Origin: Burkholderiales bacterium
Lineage (GTDB): Bacteria; Pseudomonadota; Gammaproteobacteria; Burkholderiales; WYBJ01
Direction of reading: 5' to 3'
NCBI GenBank assembly: GCA_022841915.1
Contig: JALHQN010000005.1
Coordinates: 248,001-312,000, forward strand
Length of the DNA: 64,000 nt
Part shown: one piece after another, positions 25,697-34,379 of the stretch
How positions within the stretch are numbered: position 1 is the stretch's first letter
Layout of the letters: every line of letters begins with the position of its first letter
Made by a program: the position numbers and the translations under genes
The notes under the pieces: model-generated
Seen by the model: the letters and a program-made list of their open reading frames with translations, nothing else
Told to the model about the DNA's origin: nothing
Databases searched by the model: none

Positions 25697-26875
25697 ATGA
25701 GGCCATTGGATGGGATGACCGTGGTGGCGCTGGAGCAGGCCGTGGCCGCGCCGTTTGCGACCCGTCAGTTCGCTGATCTCGGCGCCCGAGTGATCAAGAT
25801 CGAGCGCCCGGGTCCTGGCGACTTTGCCCGCGCCTACGACGAGAACGTGCGCGGCATGTCCGCGTACTTCGTTTGGCTTAACCGGGGCAAGGAGAGTCTC
25901 ACGCTGGATCTCAAGCATCCGGCGGGGCGAGAGGTCATGGAGCGCCTGCTTGAGCGCGCCGATGTGTTCATTCAAAACCTGGCGCCGGGTGCGGCGGAGC
26001 GATTAGGGCTCGGTGCGGCAGCGCTGCATCCGAAATTTCCTGGGCTGGTAGTGTGCGACATCTCGGGCTACGGCGACAGCGGTCCGTACCGCGACAAGAA
26101 AGCCTACGATCTGCTGATCCAGAGCGAGGCGGGAATGTTGTCGATCACAGGGACCCCTGAGCGGCCTTCGAAAGTCGGCGCTTCGGTGGCCGATATCTGC
26201 ACGGGCATGTACGCCTATTCCGGTGTCCTCGCCGCGCTGCTGCAGCGCGCGCGCACCGGCAAAGGCAGCCGGATCGAGGTTTCGATGTTCGAAGCTTTGT
26301 GCGAGTGGATGCTGCAGCCGTTGCTGTATGCGCATTTTGCGAAAAAAGCCATTCCCCGCACCGGCGCGGATCACGCCAGCATCGTGCCGTATGGTCGCTT
26401 CACCGGGTCGGACGACAAAGACGTGATGATGGGGATCCAGAACGAGCGCGAGTGGGCCGCGTTCTGCGACAAGGTCCTGGGTCGCCCGGAACTCGCCAAC
26501 GACGAGCGCTTCAATTCCAACAGCCGTCGGCTGCAGAACCGGGAACCGCTGCTCGCCATCGTGCGCCAGGTGTTCGGGGCGATGACGGCGGAGCAAATCG
26601 TGGCGCGCCTCGAGTCGGCCGACATTGCCAATGCCCGCATGAACGAGATGCATGAGGTATGGGATCACCCGCAACTGCGCGCACGCGGCCGGTGGACCGA
26701 AATGGGGTCCCCGGTCGGTGCCATTCCGGTACTGCGCCCGCCTGCCACGCACTCCGACTTCGATCCGGTGATCGGGGCCGTGCCGGCAGTGGGCGAGCAT
26801 ACGAACGCGATCCTGCAGGAATTGCAGTACTCCGCCTCCGAGGTGGAGCGACTTCGCGGCGACCGTGCCGTATGA
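25697..26875 (+). CDS. CaiB/BaiF (class III) CoA-transferase
   Basis: A 392-residue family III CoA-transferase with 'LDGMTVVALEQAVAAPFATR' at the start and 'ISGYGDSGPYRDKKAYDLL' in the middle. The catalytic Asp is predicted as D166 in 'KVGASVADICTG'. It lies 12 bp after the acyl-CoA dehydrogenase and is almost certainly co-transcribed with it. The likely scheme is CoA activation of an acid followed by alpha,beta-dehydrogenation. It is not a close duplicate of the CoA-transferase at 19701-20906. Confidence 0.92.
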   Translation: MRPLDGMTVVALEQAVAAPFATRQFADLGARVIKIERPGPGDFARAYDENVRGMSAYFVWLNRGKESLTLDLKHPAGREVMERLLERADVFIQNLAPGAAERLGLGAAALHPKFPGLVVCDISGYGDSGPYRDKKAYDLLIQSEAGMLSITGTPERPSKVGASVADICTGMYAYSGVLAALLQRARTGKGSRIEVSMFEALCEWMLQPLLYAHFAKKAIPRTGADHASIVPYGRFTGSDDKDVMMGIQNEREWAAFCDKVLGRPELANDERFNSNSRRLQNREPLLAIVRQVFGAMTAEQIVARLESADIANARMNEMHEVWDHPQLRARGRWTEMGSPVGAIPVLRPPATHSDFDPVIGAVPAVGEHTNAILQELQYSASEVERLRGDRAV

Positions 26876-27058
26876 GCTGCTACCGCCTTTGGCGGGCATT
26901 TTTCGGGTCCACGCAACACAGGCTTAATCCGACGTCTTCCCAGAGGGAAATGGGTCAGAAATCCGTTGACAATCGATCGACAGATTAGGCATGCTGGCGC
27001 CGTCTCTGCCGCCCTGGTAAGAGAGGCGAAACAATTAAACCGCTGGGAGATAAAACGT

Positions 27059-27406
27059 ATGGCCAAGAAGAGTGCCAAGAAGGTAGCAACGAAGAAGCCG
27101 GTCGCCAAGAAAACGCCCGCAAAGAAAACGGCCGCAAAGAAGACGGCCGCCAAGCGCACGCCCAACGCCGCATTCATGAAGCCGCTCACCTCGTCTCCCG
27201 CGTTGGCTGCAGTCATCGGCGACAAGCCCATGCCGCGCACGGAAGTGACCAAGCGCCTCTGGGACTACATCAAGAAGAACAAGCTCCAAGATCCCAAGAA
27301 CAAGCGGATGATCAACGCCGACGAAAAGCTCGGCGCGGTGTTCGGCACCAAGAAGCCCGTTTCGATGTTCGACATGACCAAACTGGTCGGCAAGCACCTC
27401 AAGTAG
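27059..27406 (+). CDS. SWIB/MDM2-domain protein with Lys/Ala-rich tail
   Basis: Start placed at ATG 27059, with GGGAG about 10 bases upstream; 115 residues. Residues 1-38 are an AKK-type repeat tail (KKPVAKKTPAKKTAAKKTAA) like those of bacterial histone-H1-like proteins. Residues 40-115 form a SWIB domain ('TEVTKRLWDYIKKNKLQDPK', 'INADEKLGAVFGTKKPVSMF'). Such proteins occur in various bacteria and chlamydiae; chromatin or topoisomerase association is proposed but not settled. The basic tail suggests DNA binding. A hairpin terminator follows. Confidence 0.9.
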   Translation: MAKKSAKKVATKKPVAKKTPAKKTAAKKTAAKRTPNAAFMKPLTSSPALAAVIGDKPMPRTEVTKRLWDYIKKNKLQDPKNKRMINADEKLGAVFGTKKPVSMFDMTKLVGKHLK

Positions 27407-27427
27407 CTCACGTCGTTACGCTCCCAG

Positions 27428-27465
27428 GGGCCGGAAATCGCGGCGTGTCGCCTCGACCCGGCCCT
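27428..27465 (+). terminator. Possible terminator after the SWIB gene
   Basis: A 7-bp stem GGGCCGG/CCGGCCC (27428-27434 with 27448-27454) encloses a nested GGCG-TGT-CGCC hairpin and is followed by TTCGTGTTT, 22 bp after the SWIB stop. The T-tract is imperfect. The rest of the 322-bp gap to 27729 shows no gene. Confidence 0.45.
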
Positions 27466-27728
27466 TCGTGTTTCTAGCTCTCAGCGGGTGCCCTTTCTGT
27501 CGTGAGTTGCGGCGCGATTTCGGGGTTTCACCAGGATCTATTCATACGTCATCGCAGGGGCGGTAGCCTCGGCGCAGCGCGTAGGGTGCCTTCTCCCTCT
27601 TTGTTGCGGCATTCGTCGAGGCGAATCGGGTGGGTTCGAACGAGCCGCGGCGATTTCTCGCGCTCGGAACCGCCCGGCCGGGTTAACATTCGGATGCCGA
27701 AGTTGCCGATTGATGAGACAATGCAGCC

Positions 27729-28046
27729 ATGAGCGAACAACAGCCAATATCTCCGCGCCAGCGAATGCAAGCCTTGCTGGCTATCCCCGAGCGGCAGCGC
27801 ACGGATGCACAGTGGGATGAACTGATCGAACTCGAGATCATGTTCGCCCCTGGAAATCGCGAAGGCGCTCCCCAGCCCGGACAGCCGGGACAGCCTGGTC
27901 GACGCAATCCGAATCAGGGTCAAGGCCAAGGCGGCCACCCTAAGCAGGGCGGTGGTGGCGGCGGCCCCGGCGGCGGATCTCCGCACGGGAAGAAGTCGGG
28001 CGGCAAGAAGTTTCACAAGCGTCCACCCAAACCGAACACTCCCTGA
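27729..28046 (+). CDS. Small hypothetical protein with Gly/Pro/Gln/Lys-rich C-terminus
   Basis: A 105-residue protein. Residues 1-45 look folded and helical ('SPRQRMQALLAIPERQRTDA', then 'WDELIELEIMFAP'); residues 46-105 are low-complexity Gly/Pro/Gln and end in a basic tail (KKSGGKKFHKRPPKP). The basic, disordered tail might bind nucleic acid. No signal peptide. The family is not recognised. It is a lone gene with its own downstream hairpin. Confidence 0.6.
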   Translation: MSEQQPISPRQRMQALLAIPERQRTDAQWDELIELEIMFAPGNREGAPQPGQPGQPGRRNPNQGQGQGGHPKQGGGGGGPGGGSPHGKKSGGKKFHKRPPKPNTP

Positions 28047-28146
28047 AGCCGTCGCCGGTTCCCGATCGCGCCGGCTCAGCGCTGGGGCACGGGGTCTTCT
28101 CCGGCCTGTTCGAGGCGCCAGGATCCAGTTTCTGAACGATTGTGCT

Positions 28147-28181
28147 TGCCCGCGCTGTTCACAGGCGGGCATTGTTCATTT
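28147..28181. terminator. Probable hairpin terminator
   Basis: A perfect 7-bp stem TGCCCGC/GCGGGCA (28147-28153 with 28165-28171), an 11-base loop, then TTGTTCATTT. It lies 100 bp after the Gly-rich protein gene and just before the decayed hydrolase on the other strand, so it could serve either strand. Confidence 0.45.
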
Positions 28182-28190
28182 GGCCCGCCA

Positions 28191-28555
28191 TCACGTGAGC
28201 GGCCCCCTCGGTGCTAACACACCGCCTCGCCTGAGTACGGTGTCCTCGAGTCTGTCGGCTGCCTCGAAGCGATCGCCGGCGTAGCTCTGTTCGATGTGGC
28301 TGTGCGGGTCGCTCCAATCGCTGTTGCCATGTCCGCGCAGACCGAGGGCGCGCGCAGGGAAAAAAGCGTCTGAAGCTGCTCGCGGCGAAATCGTACCCGT
28401 GCGCCTGGGCTGCGCCCCCATGAATTCAGAGCATGGTCTGTTTGGCGGGGGTGCCGTAGTCGAGTTCGCTCAGGCGCAAGCCGGCGCCACGCCCAAACCG
28501 TGGGAACGAGGCGCTCGACGCGGCGTGGGTTCAGGCGGGTCGACGGCGTCGGCAT
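28191..28555 (-). pseudogene. Decayed alpha/beta hydrolase (N-terminal remnant)
   Basis: The minus-strand sequence pieces together an alpha/beta-hydrolase N-terminus: 'GLRLSELDYGTPAKQTML', then an in-frame TGA at 28428-28426, then 'IHGGAAQAHGYDFAASSF' (oxyanion HGG), then a frameshift, then 'LGLRGHGNSDWSDP' (the family's D-RGHGDS-W motif). After this the match fades, and the nucleophile Ser and His regions are missing. An ATG at 28555 may be the old start, with a further frameshift near residue 20. The intact relatives in this window at 42230 and 43421 show what is lost. Confidence 0.72.
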
Positions 28556-28655
28556 CTCGCAGCACGATCAATCTCGCGGGAATCGGGAAGCGAGCGGTGT
28601 TCGCTTACTCGTCTGCTCGATTACCCATGGCCGGTGGCTGCGACGGCTACGCCGT

Positions 28656-29786
28656 TCAACTTGGCTCGCCATCGGTCAAAGGCGCCGTAGGCAACTCGGC
28701 GTCGGGGCGGCTTTCCTTGGTCAGCAGGGCACGCTTGCGCTCGACGCCCCAGCGATAGCTCGACAGGCTGCCGTCCGAGCGCACGGCACGATGACACGGT
28801 ATGGCGACGGCGATCGCATTCGCCGCACATGCGCTGCCCACTGCCCGGACGGCGTTGGGGGCGCCAATCCGCCGTGCAAGCTGAGCGTAGCTTATGGTCG
28901 ATCCCCCGGGCACCTCGGTCAGCGCTTGCCATACCAGACGCTGAAAGGCTGTGCCGCGAATATCGAGATCGAGATCGTGTGGTCGCTCGGGCTTTCCGAG
29001 TAGGCGTATGACATCGACGAGTTGTTGTTGCAGGGCCGCATCAGCGCCCTCGAGTCGGGCGTCCGGAAAGCGGTCGCGAAGCTCGCCTAGCAGGCAATCG
29101 CGCTGCTCCCCCATCAGAATGGCGCAGATGCCCTTGAGGGTCGCTGCCACCAGCACGCAACCCAGCCAGCAGTCGCCGAAGGCGAAGCGGATCGTTTCCT
29201 CCCGCCCGCCCCGACGGTAGCGCGACGGCGTCATGCCGAGGGACCGGGAGGCCTCGGCATAGAACGCCGAGTGCGAGCCGTAGCCGGTGTCGTGGATCGC
29301 TGCGGTCACGCTCGGGGCCGTGCTCAGCGACGATCGAAGCTGCTTGGCGCGATGAGTGCTTGCATAAGCTTTGGGCGTCACCCCGACGATGGACTTGAAC
29401 AGCCGGTGCAGGTGCCACGGGCTCATGCCGGCCTGTTGTGCGAGTGCCTGCAAGGACGGCGAGGTATCGGCCGACTCGATTTGTCGGCATAGGCGCGCGA
29501 CGAGCGCCGTGCGCTGCGCAATCGGGCTCGGCGTATCGGGTCGACATCGGCGGCAGGGGCGATAGCCCGCTTGGACGGCCGCGGCGGCCGCGGGATGAAA
29601 TTCGACATGGCTTCGCAGCGGCCTGCGGGCGGGGCAGGTCGGGCGGCAATAGATGCCCGTGGTGCGTACTGCGTAGACGAAGGTCTCGTCGAAGGCCGGG
29701 TCGCGTCGCAACACCGCAGTCCAGCGCTCTTCGTCCTCGCGGTTCGGGGTATCGGTCGGATGCGTTTCCTTGCGATGCGCGGTCAT
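28656..29786 (-). CDS. ada: Ada: bifunctional DNA repair methyltransferase / transcriptional activator
   Basis: A 376-residue Ada protein. The N-terminal zinc domain has C47, C51, C78 and C81 ('YCRPTCPARRP', 'RPCRRCRP'), of which the first accepts methyl groups from phosphotriesters. An AraC-type helix-turn-helix domain follows ('LQALAQQAGMSPWHLHRLFK'). The C-terminal O6-methylguanine methyltransferase domain has 'IPCHRAVRSDG' with acceptor C331. It would activate an adaptive response to alkylation. No alkB or alkA gene is adjacent. It is the last of three minus-strand genes after DUF808 and ZIP. Confidence 0.95.
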   Translation of the reverse strand: MTAHRKETHPTDTPNREDEERWTAVLRRDPAFDETFVYAVRTTGIYCRPTCPARRPLRSHVEFHPAAAAAVQAGYRPCRRCRPDTPSPIAQRTALVARLCRQIESADTSPSLQALAQQAGMSPWHLHRLFKSIVGVTPKAYASTHRAKQLRSSLSTAPSVTAAIHDTGYGSHSAFYAEASRSLGMTPSRYRRGGREETIRFAFGDCWLGCVLVAATLKGICAILMGEQRDCLLGELRDRFPDARLEGADAALQQQLVDVIRLLGKPERPHDLDLDIRGTAFQRLVWQALTEVPGGSTISYAQLARRIGAPNAVRAVGSACAANAIAVAIPCHRAVRSDGSLSSYRWGVERKRALLTKESRPDAELPTAPLTDGEPS

Positions 29787-29902
29787 GTAGGGTCTCGGTC
29801 GAAGAAGTGTCGGCGGCCAGCATGCGCCGTTCCCATGATGCGCGCAGCCGGATTCTTGCTGTCGAATTCGTTCAGGCCGGCGCTGGGTGCTTGAACCGCG
29901 CG

Positions 29903-30832
29903 CTAGCCGAGAGCCGTATCCAGAAACATCATGACCGCGAAACCGACCATCAAGCCCATGGTCGCCGGGGTTTCATGACCGTTGCGGTGCGTCTCGGGGA
30001 TCACCTCGTGAGAAACGACGAAGATCATGGCGCCCGCCGATAACCCGAGGCCCAGCGGGTAGGCGATGGCCAATCCGCTGGACAGGCCCAGACCCAGAAC
30101 GGCGCCGATGGGCTCCATGATTCCCGTTGCGGCGGCGATCAGGCCGGCGTGAAGCGGACGCAGCCCGGCGGCGCGCAACGCGACCGCAACGGCCAGGCCT
30201 TCGGGTAGGTCTTGCAGCGCGATTGCACTGGCGAGGGGCAGGCCGACGCTCAGATCGCCTTGGGAAAAGCTCACGCCTATGGCCATGCCTTCGGGCAGGT
30301 TGTGCAGCGTGATCGCGAACACGAACAGCCAGACCCTGTTCATGCGCTCGCAGCCAGGGCCGCAAGGACCGCCATGGGCATGCTCGTGCGGTGTGAACTG
30401 GTCGAGGCCCAGCATGAGCAGCGCCCCGAGCAGCAGGCCGGCGACCACGATCAGCGCGCCGAGCATGCCGTCTTGGGTGAGTTCTTCGGCTGCCGCGAGT
30501 CCGGGCAGGATCAGAGAAAAACAGCTGGCCGCCAGCATCATGCCCGCTGCGAAGCCGAGCAGGCTGTCTTCGAGCCGCTCGGAGAGGTTGCGCAGCATCA
30601 CGGCGAGCAAGGCACCCAAGGCGGTGGCGCCCATTCCCGCCGTGCCGCCAAGCAACGCGTGGCTGAGCTTCGTGTCGGCTCCACCCGCGAAAGCGCGGTA
30701 GACACTCGAAGCCATCAGCAAAGCCACCGCTAGAGCTGAGACGGCCAGGCCAGCGGCGACATAGGGGTGCGCGTGAGCATGCGCGGCCCATGCATGGCGC
30801 ATGCCGTTCGATTGAATTCGTGCTTCGCTCAT
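29903..30832 (-). CDS. ZIP-family metal transporter (zinc/iron permease)
   Basis: Start placed at ATG 30832 (MSEARIQ), 11 codons into the open frame; 309 residues. About eight hydrophobic segments. The ZIP signature 'HNLPEGMAIGVSFSQGD' in TM4 and 'ALQDLPEGLAVAVAL' in TM5 carry the metal-binding His/Asp/Glu residues. A His-rich loop 'HEHAHGG...C' lies between TM3 and TM4. It imports divalent metal across the inner membrane, probably zinc. It is 52 bp downstream of the DUF808 gene. Confidence 0.9.
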   Translation of the reverse strand: MSEARIQSNGMRHAWAAHAHAHPYVAAGLAVSALAVALLMASSVYRAFAGGADTKLSHALLGGTAGMGATALGALLAVMLRNLSERLEDSLLGFAAGMMLAASCFSLILPGLAAAEELTQDGMLGALIVVAGLLLGALLMLGLDQFTPHEHAHGGPCGPGCERMNRVWLFVFAITLHNLPEGMAIGVSFSQGDLSVGLPLASAIALQDLPEGLAVAVALRAAGLRPLHAGLIAAATGIMEPIGAVLGLGLSSGLAIAYPLGLGLSAGAMIFVVSHEVIPETHRNGHETPATMGLMVGFAVMMFLDTALG

Positions 30833-30884
30833 GTTCGTCTCGCCGCAGCAGGGTGCGCCTGGCAAGATGGCGCTCGAGAGGGCT

Positions 30885-31832
<948 letters not shown>

Positions 31833-31901
31833 CGATGGGATCCTTCTTTCGCTGCGATATCGGTTGATCGCCCGGCACTGCGCGCGCGGGGCGATCGGCA
31901 C

Positions 31902-31928
31902 TGGACAGGGAGAGGGTCCGACTATAAT
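31902..31928 (+). promoter_or_regulatory. Possible sigma-70 promoter of the enoyl-CoA hydratase gene
   Basis: TGGACA (31902-31907) and a perfect TATAAT (31923-31928), separated by 15 bp, lie 49 bp before the ATG. The spacer is shorter than the optimal 17 bp. Confidence 0.42.
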
Positions 31929-31976
31929 CGACGCATCGGGCACGCGACAAATCGAATGCCGGCGAAGGAGGGGAGC

Positions 31977-32828
31977 ATGACCACACGCGACTTCGAACAC
32001 CTGATTTACGACAAGCGCGAGCATCGCGTCACGCTCACGTTGAATCGTCCCGAGAAGATCAACGCACTGAACGAGCGTCTGACCCGCGAATTCGAACTCG
32101 CCATGCTGCAGGCCGAAGATGACGACGATGTGCGCGTCGTGGTCCTTCAGGGCGCGGGACGGGGATTTTGCGCCGGCCACGATTACGGCAAGGAGAACTT
32201 CAAGCCCGGTGAGCGGGAAACGGGACACGACACCGAACGGCACAGGATCGATTTCGAGAAGCGCATGCGGGCCTATATGCGGGTATGGGAGATCCCCAAA
32301 CCCGTGATCGCCCAAGTCCACGGTGCGTGTATCGCCGCAGGGACGATCATCGCCGGGCTTGCGGACATCGTCGTCGTCGCCGACGACGCGAAGATCGGTC
32401 CGGTGGAAGCCGCGCCCGGCATGGTGATGGGCTTGATCTGGGGCGCCTGGCTTCCCGTCGTCGGGTTGCGCAAGACCAAGGAGTTCGCTTTCCTGCATGG
32501 CACGATGGACGGCAAGGAGGCGCAGCAGTGCGGATTCGCGACGCGCTCGGTCCCGGCCGAGAGTCTTGCGGCTACCGTGGATCGCATGGCCGACGAGATC
32601 GCGCGCGTGCCGCTGGAGATCCTGATGATGAAGAAGCTCGCGATCAATCGCAGCGCCAACCGCATGGGCGCGCGCGACATGATGGAGATCAACTTCGAAA
32701 TGAGTCTCGCCGGACACTTCAGCAATACGCGCGAGCGCTGGGGCAAGCGCCTCGAGACCGAGGGTTTCAAGCAGGTCATGGCCGAATGGAAGCAAGGCAC
32801 GCGCTACGACCGCAAGCGCGACGCCTAG
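31977..32828 (+). CDS. Enoyl-CoA hydratase/isomerase family protein
   Basis: Start placed at ATG 31977, with GGAGGGGAG just upstream; 283 residues. Crotonase-fold signatures are '[14 protein letters not shown]', '[13 protein letters not shown]' (first oxyanion-hole loop) and '[20 protein letters not shown]' (second). The Gly-Gly of the second loop is replaced by AAG, and the usual catalytic Glu pair is not obvious, so it may be a hydratase with atypical chemistry or an isomerase. The C-terminal region is long ('[20 protein letters not shown]'). It is a lone gene divergent from DUF808 and convergent with the MFS gene. Confidence 0.88.
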   Translation: MTTRDFEHLIYDKREHRVTLTLNRPEKINALNERLTREFELAMLQAEDDDDVRVVVLQGAGRGFCAGHDYGKENFKPGERETGHDTERHRIDFEKRMRAYMRVWEIPKPVIAQVHGACIAAGTIIAGLADIVVVADDAKIGPVEAAPGMVMGLIWGAWLPVVGLRKTKEFAFLHGTMDGKEAQQCGFATRSVPAESLAATVDRMADEIARVPLEILMMKKLAINRSANRMGARDMMEINFEMSLAGHFSNTRERWGKRLETEGFKQVMAEWKQGTRYDRKRDA

Positions 32829-32852
32829 CCGGCTCGCCAGGCTGCTCGATCC

Positions 32853-34115
32853 TCAGGCGCGCAGGTTGACACGTGCCTGCGTGTGCCAAAGGTGCTTGCG
32901 CCAGTACAAGGTGACGACCAGCATCGAGCCCAGTCCGAAGAGGCAGTACATCGCCGCGGTCAGCGGATAGCCGAAGTGAGTGATCAGAGGGCCGGCAAGG
33001 AGCAAGCCGGGGATGTTGCCGTAGATTGCGAGCATGCGTATTCCCATCACACGTCCGCGATAGCGTTCATCCGAATTGCGCAGCAGCACCGTGGTCATCG
33101 GCACCAGCGCCAGGCATTGGGCGCATCCAGCCATGAAGAGCGCGAGCAGTCCCGTCGACGGCTGCGGCGACTGCGAGAAGAGCAGCAGCATCAGGAACCA
33201 CATGGCTGCGAACGATATGGCCATGCGACTCGGGCGCATGCGGGTGCCGTAGCGACTGATCAGGATCGACCCGATCAAGGATCCAGAAGCCGCGCAAGCC
33301 ACCATGTAGCCGAGCATGATGCGATCGGACGCATAGACTTCTCGCGCCACGTAAGGCAGCAGCCCGGTCATTAGGGGGAACGCGGTCAGGTTGAGCATCA
33401 ACGCGAGGATCATTATTCCGAGCAGATGCGGCGTGGTCCGTACGTAGGAAAGTCCCGACTTCAAATCGCTCCACGGCGTGGGTCGGGCGGCTGCGGAGGG
33501 TGTCGAGCTTGCGTGTCGCGGCCGCTTCGTCCCGGACTTCAGCGTGAGAATCACCGCCAAAGTATAGAAGCTCGCAACGACGGCGTACGCCGGTCCGATG
33601 CCGAGGGCCGCGACCAGGCCCGCGCCGCTCAGCGCGCCGATGATGCGGGCAGAGTCCTGCGTCGTCCGCTGAATGCTCATTGCGCTCATCAGTTGTTCAC
33701 GCGGCATGGTTTCGCCCACCAGAGCCGAGCGCATGCCGATATCCGAGGGACGCACCAAGCCCATCAATCCGGCAACGATCAACACATAGGTGGGCGAGAG
33801 GGTATCGCTGAAGGCGAGCAGCATCACCATGAGAGCCAGCAGGGCGTAGAACATTCGCATGCCGCTTAGCAATGCGCGCTGGCCGATACGGTCGCCTACG
33901 ACGCCGAACATGGGCGATATCAATGTTCCCAGATGTTGCAAGGAGGCGAACAAGGTGAGCAGTAGCACCGAGCCCGTTTCGCTCAGGACATACCAGCCCA
34001 GGATGAGCGTCTCCATCTCGAAAGCCCATGAGGTCGCGAGGTCCGCAGGCCACTGGTAACGGTAGCTACGGATACGGAACGGGGCTAGGATGGCGCCTCG
34101 GCGGGGGGTGTTCAA
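32853..34115 (-). CDS. Major facilitator superfamily transporter
   Basis: A 420-residue protein with about 12 hydrophobic segments. The loop motif 'GVVGDRIGQRALL' after TM2 is the MFS motif A. The overall pattern resembles the EntS-type (MFS_3) exporters. The linker between the two six-helix halves is 'GTKRPRHASSTPSAA'. The substrate cannot be predicted from sequence. It is a lone gene, convergent with the hydratase gene (24 bp). Confidence 0.87.
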   Translation of the reverse strand: MNTPRRGAILAPFRIRSYRYQWPADLATSWAFEMETLILGWYVLSETGSVLLLTLFASLQHLGTLISPMFGVVGDRIGQRALLSGMRMFYALLALMVMLLAFSDTLSPTYVLIVAGLMGLVRPSDIGMRSALVGETMPREQLMSAMSIQRTTQDSARIIGALSGAGLVAALGIGPAYAVVASFYTLAVILTLKSGTKRPRHASSTPSAAARPTPWSDLKSGLSYVRTTPHLLGIMILALMLNLTAFPLMTGLLPYVAREVYASDRIMLGYMVACAASGSLIGSILISRYGTRMRPSRMAISFAAMWFLMLLLFSQSPQPSTGLLALFMAGCAQCLALVPMTTVLLRNSDERYRGRVMGIRMLAIYGNIPGLLLAGPLITHFGYPLTAAMYCLFGLGSMLVVTLYWRKHLWHTQARVNLRA

Positions 34116-34379
34116 GGCGTTGCTGCGGGCCTGCGGCCGCGCTCTTTCTTTGTCATGGGTCGGAGTTTAGCGGGCGTGCCAATGCTGCATGGCGTCAACG
34201 ACAGAAAGCGGATTGCGCATGTGCCAGTAGTGGCGAGGCGTGCTGCATCGTAGAATGGCGGGAAGTAACGCACATTCTTCGCGTCCCTGGCAATAATCGA
34301 TCGATGATCTGTCCCGCCCGTATCCGGTGCGGAGCGGCATCGAATCGCCCGAATCGAAGCAATCACTAAGCGCTCAAAC

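Noticed and set aside
24485-25975. A 496-codon minus-strand frame opposite the acyl-CoA dehydrogenase
   Set aside because: Antisense shadow of a well-supported gene.
27095-27155. Tandem AAGAA-type repeats
   Set aside because: They encode the Lys/Ala tail of the SWIB protein and are not an independent repeat.
31837-32795. Extension of the DUF808 frame upstream on the minus strand
   Set aside because: DUF808 similarity begins at 31832; the remainder is opposite the enoyl-CoA hydratase gene and resembles nothing.
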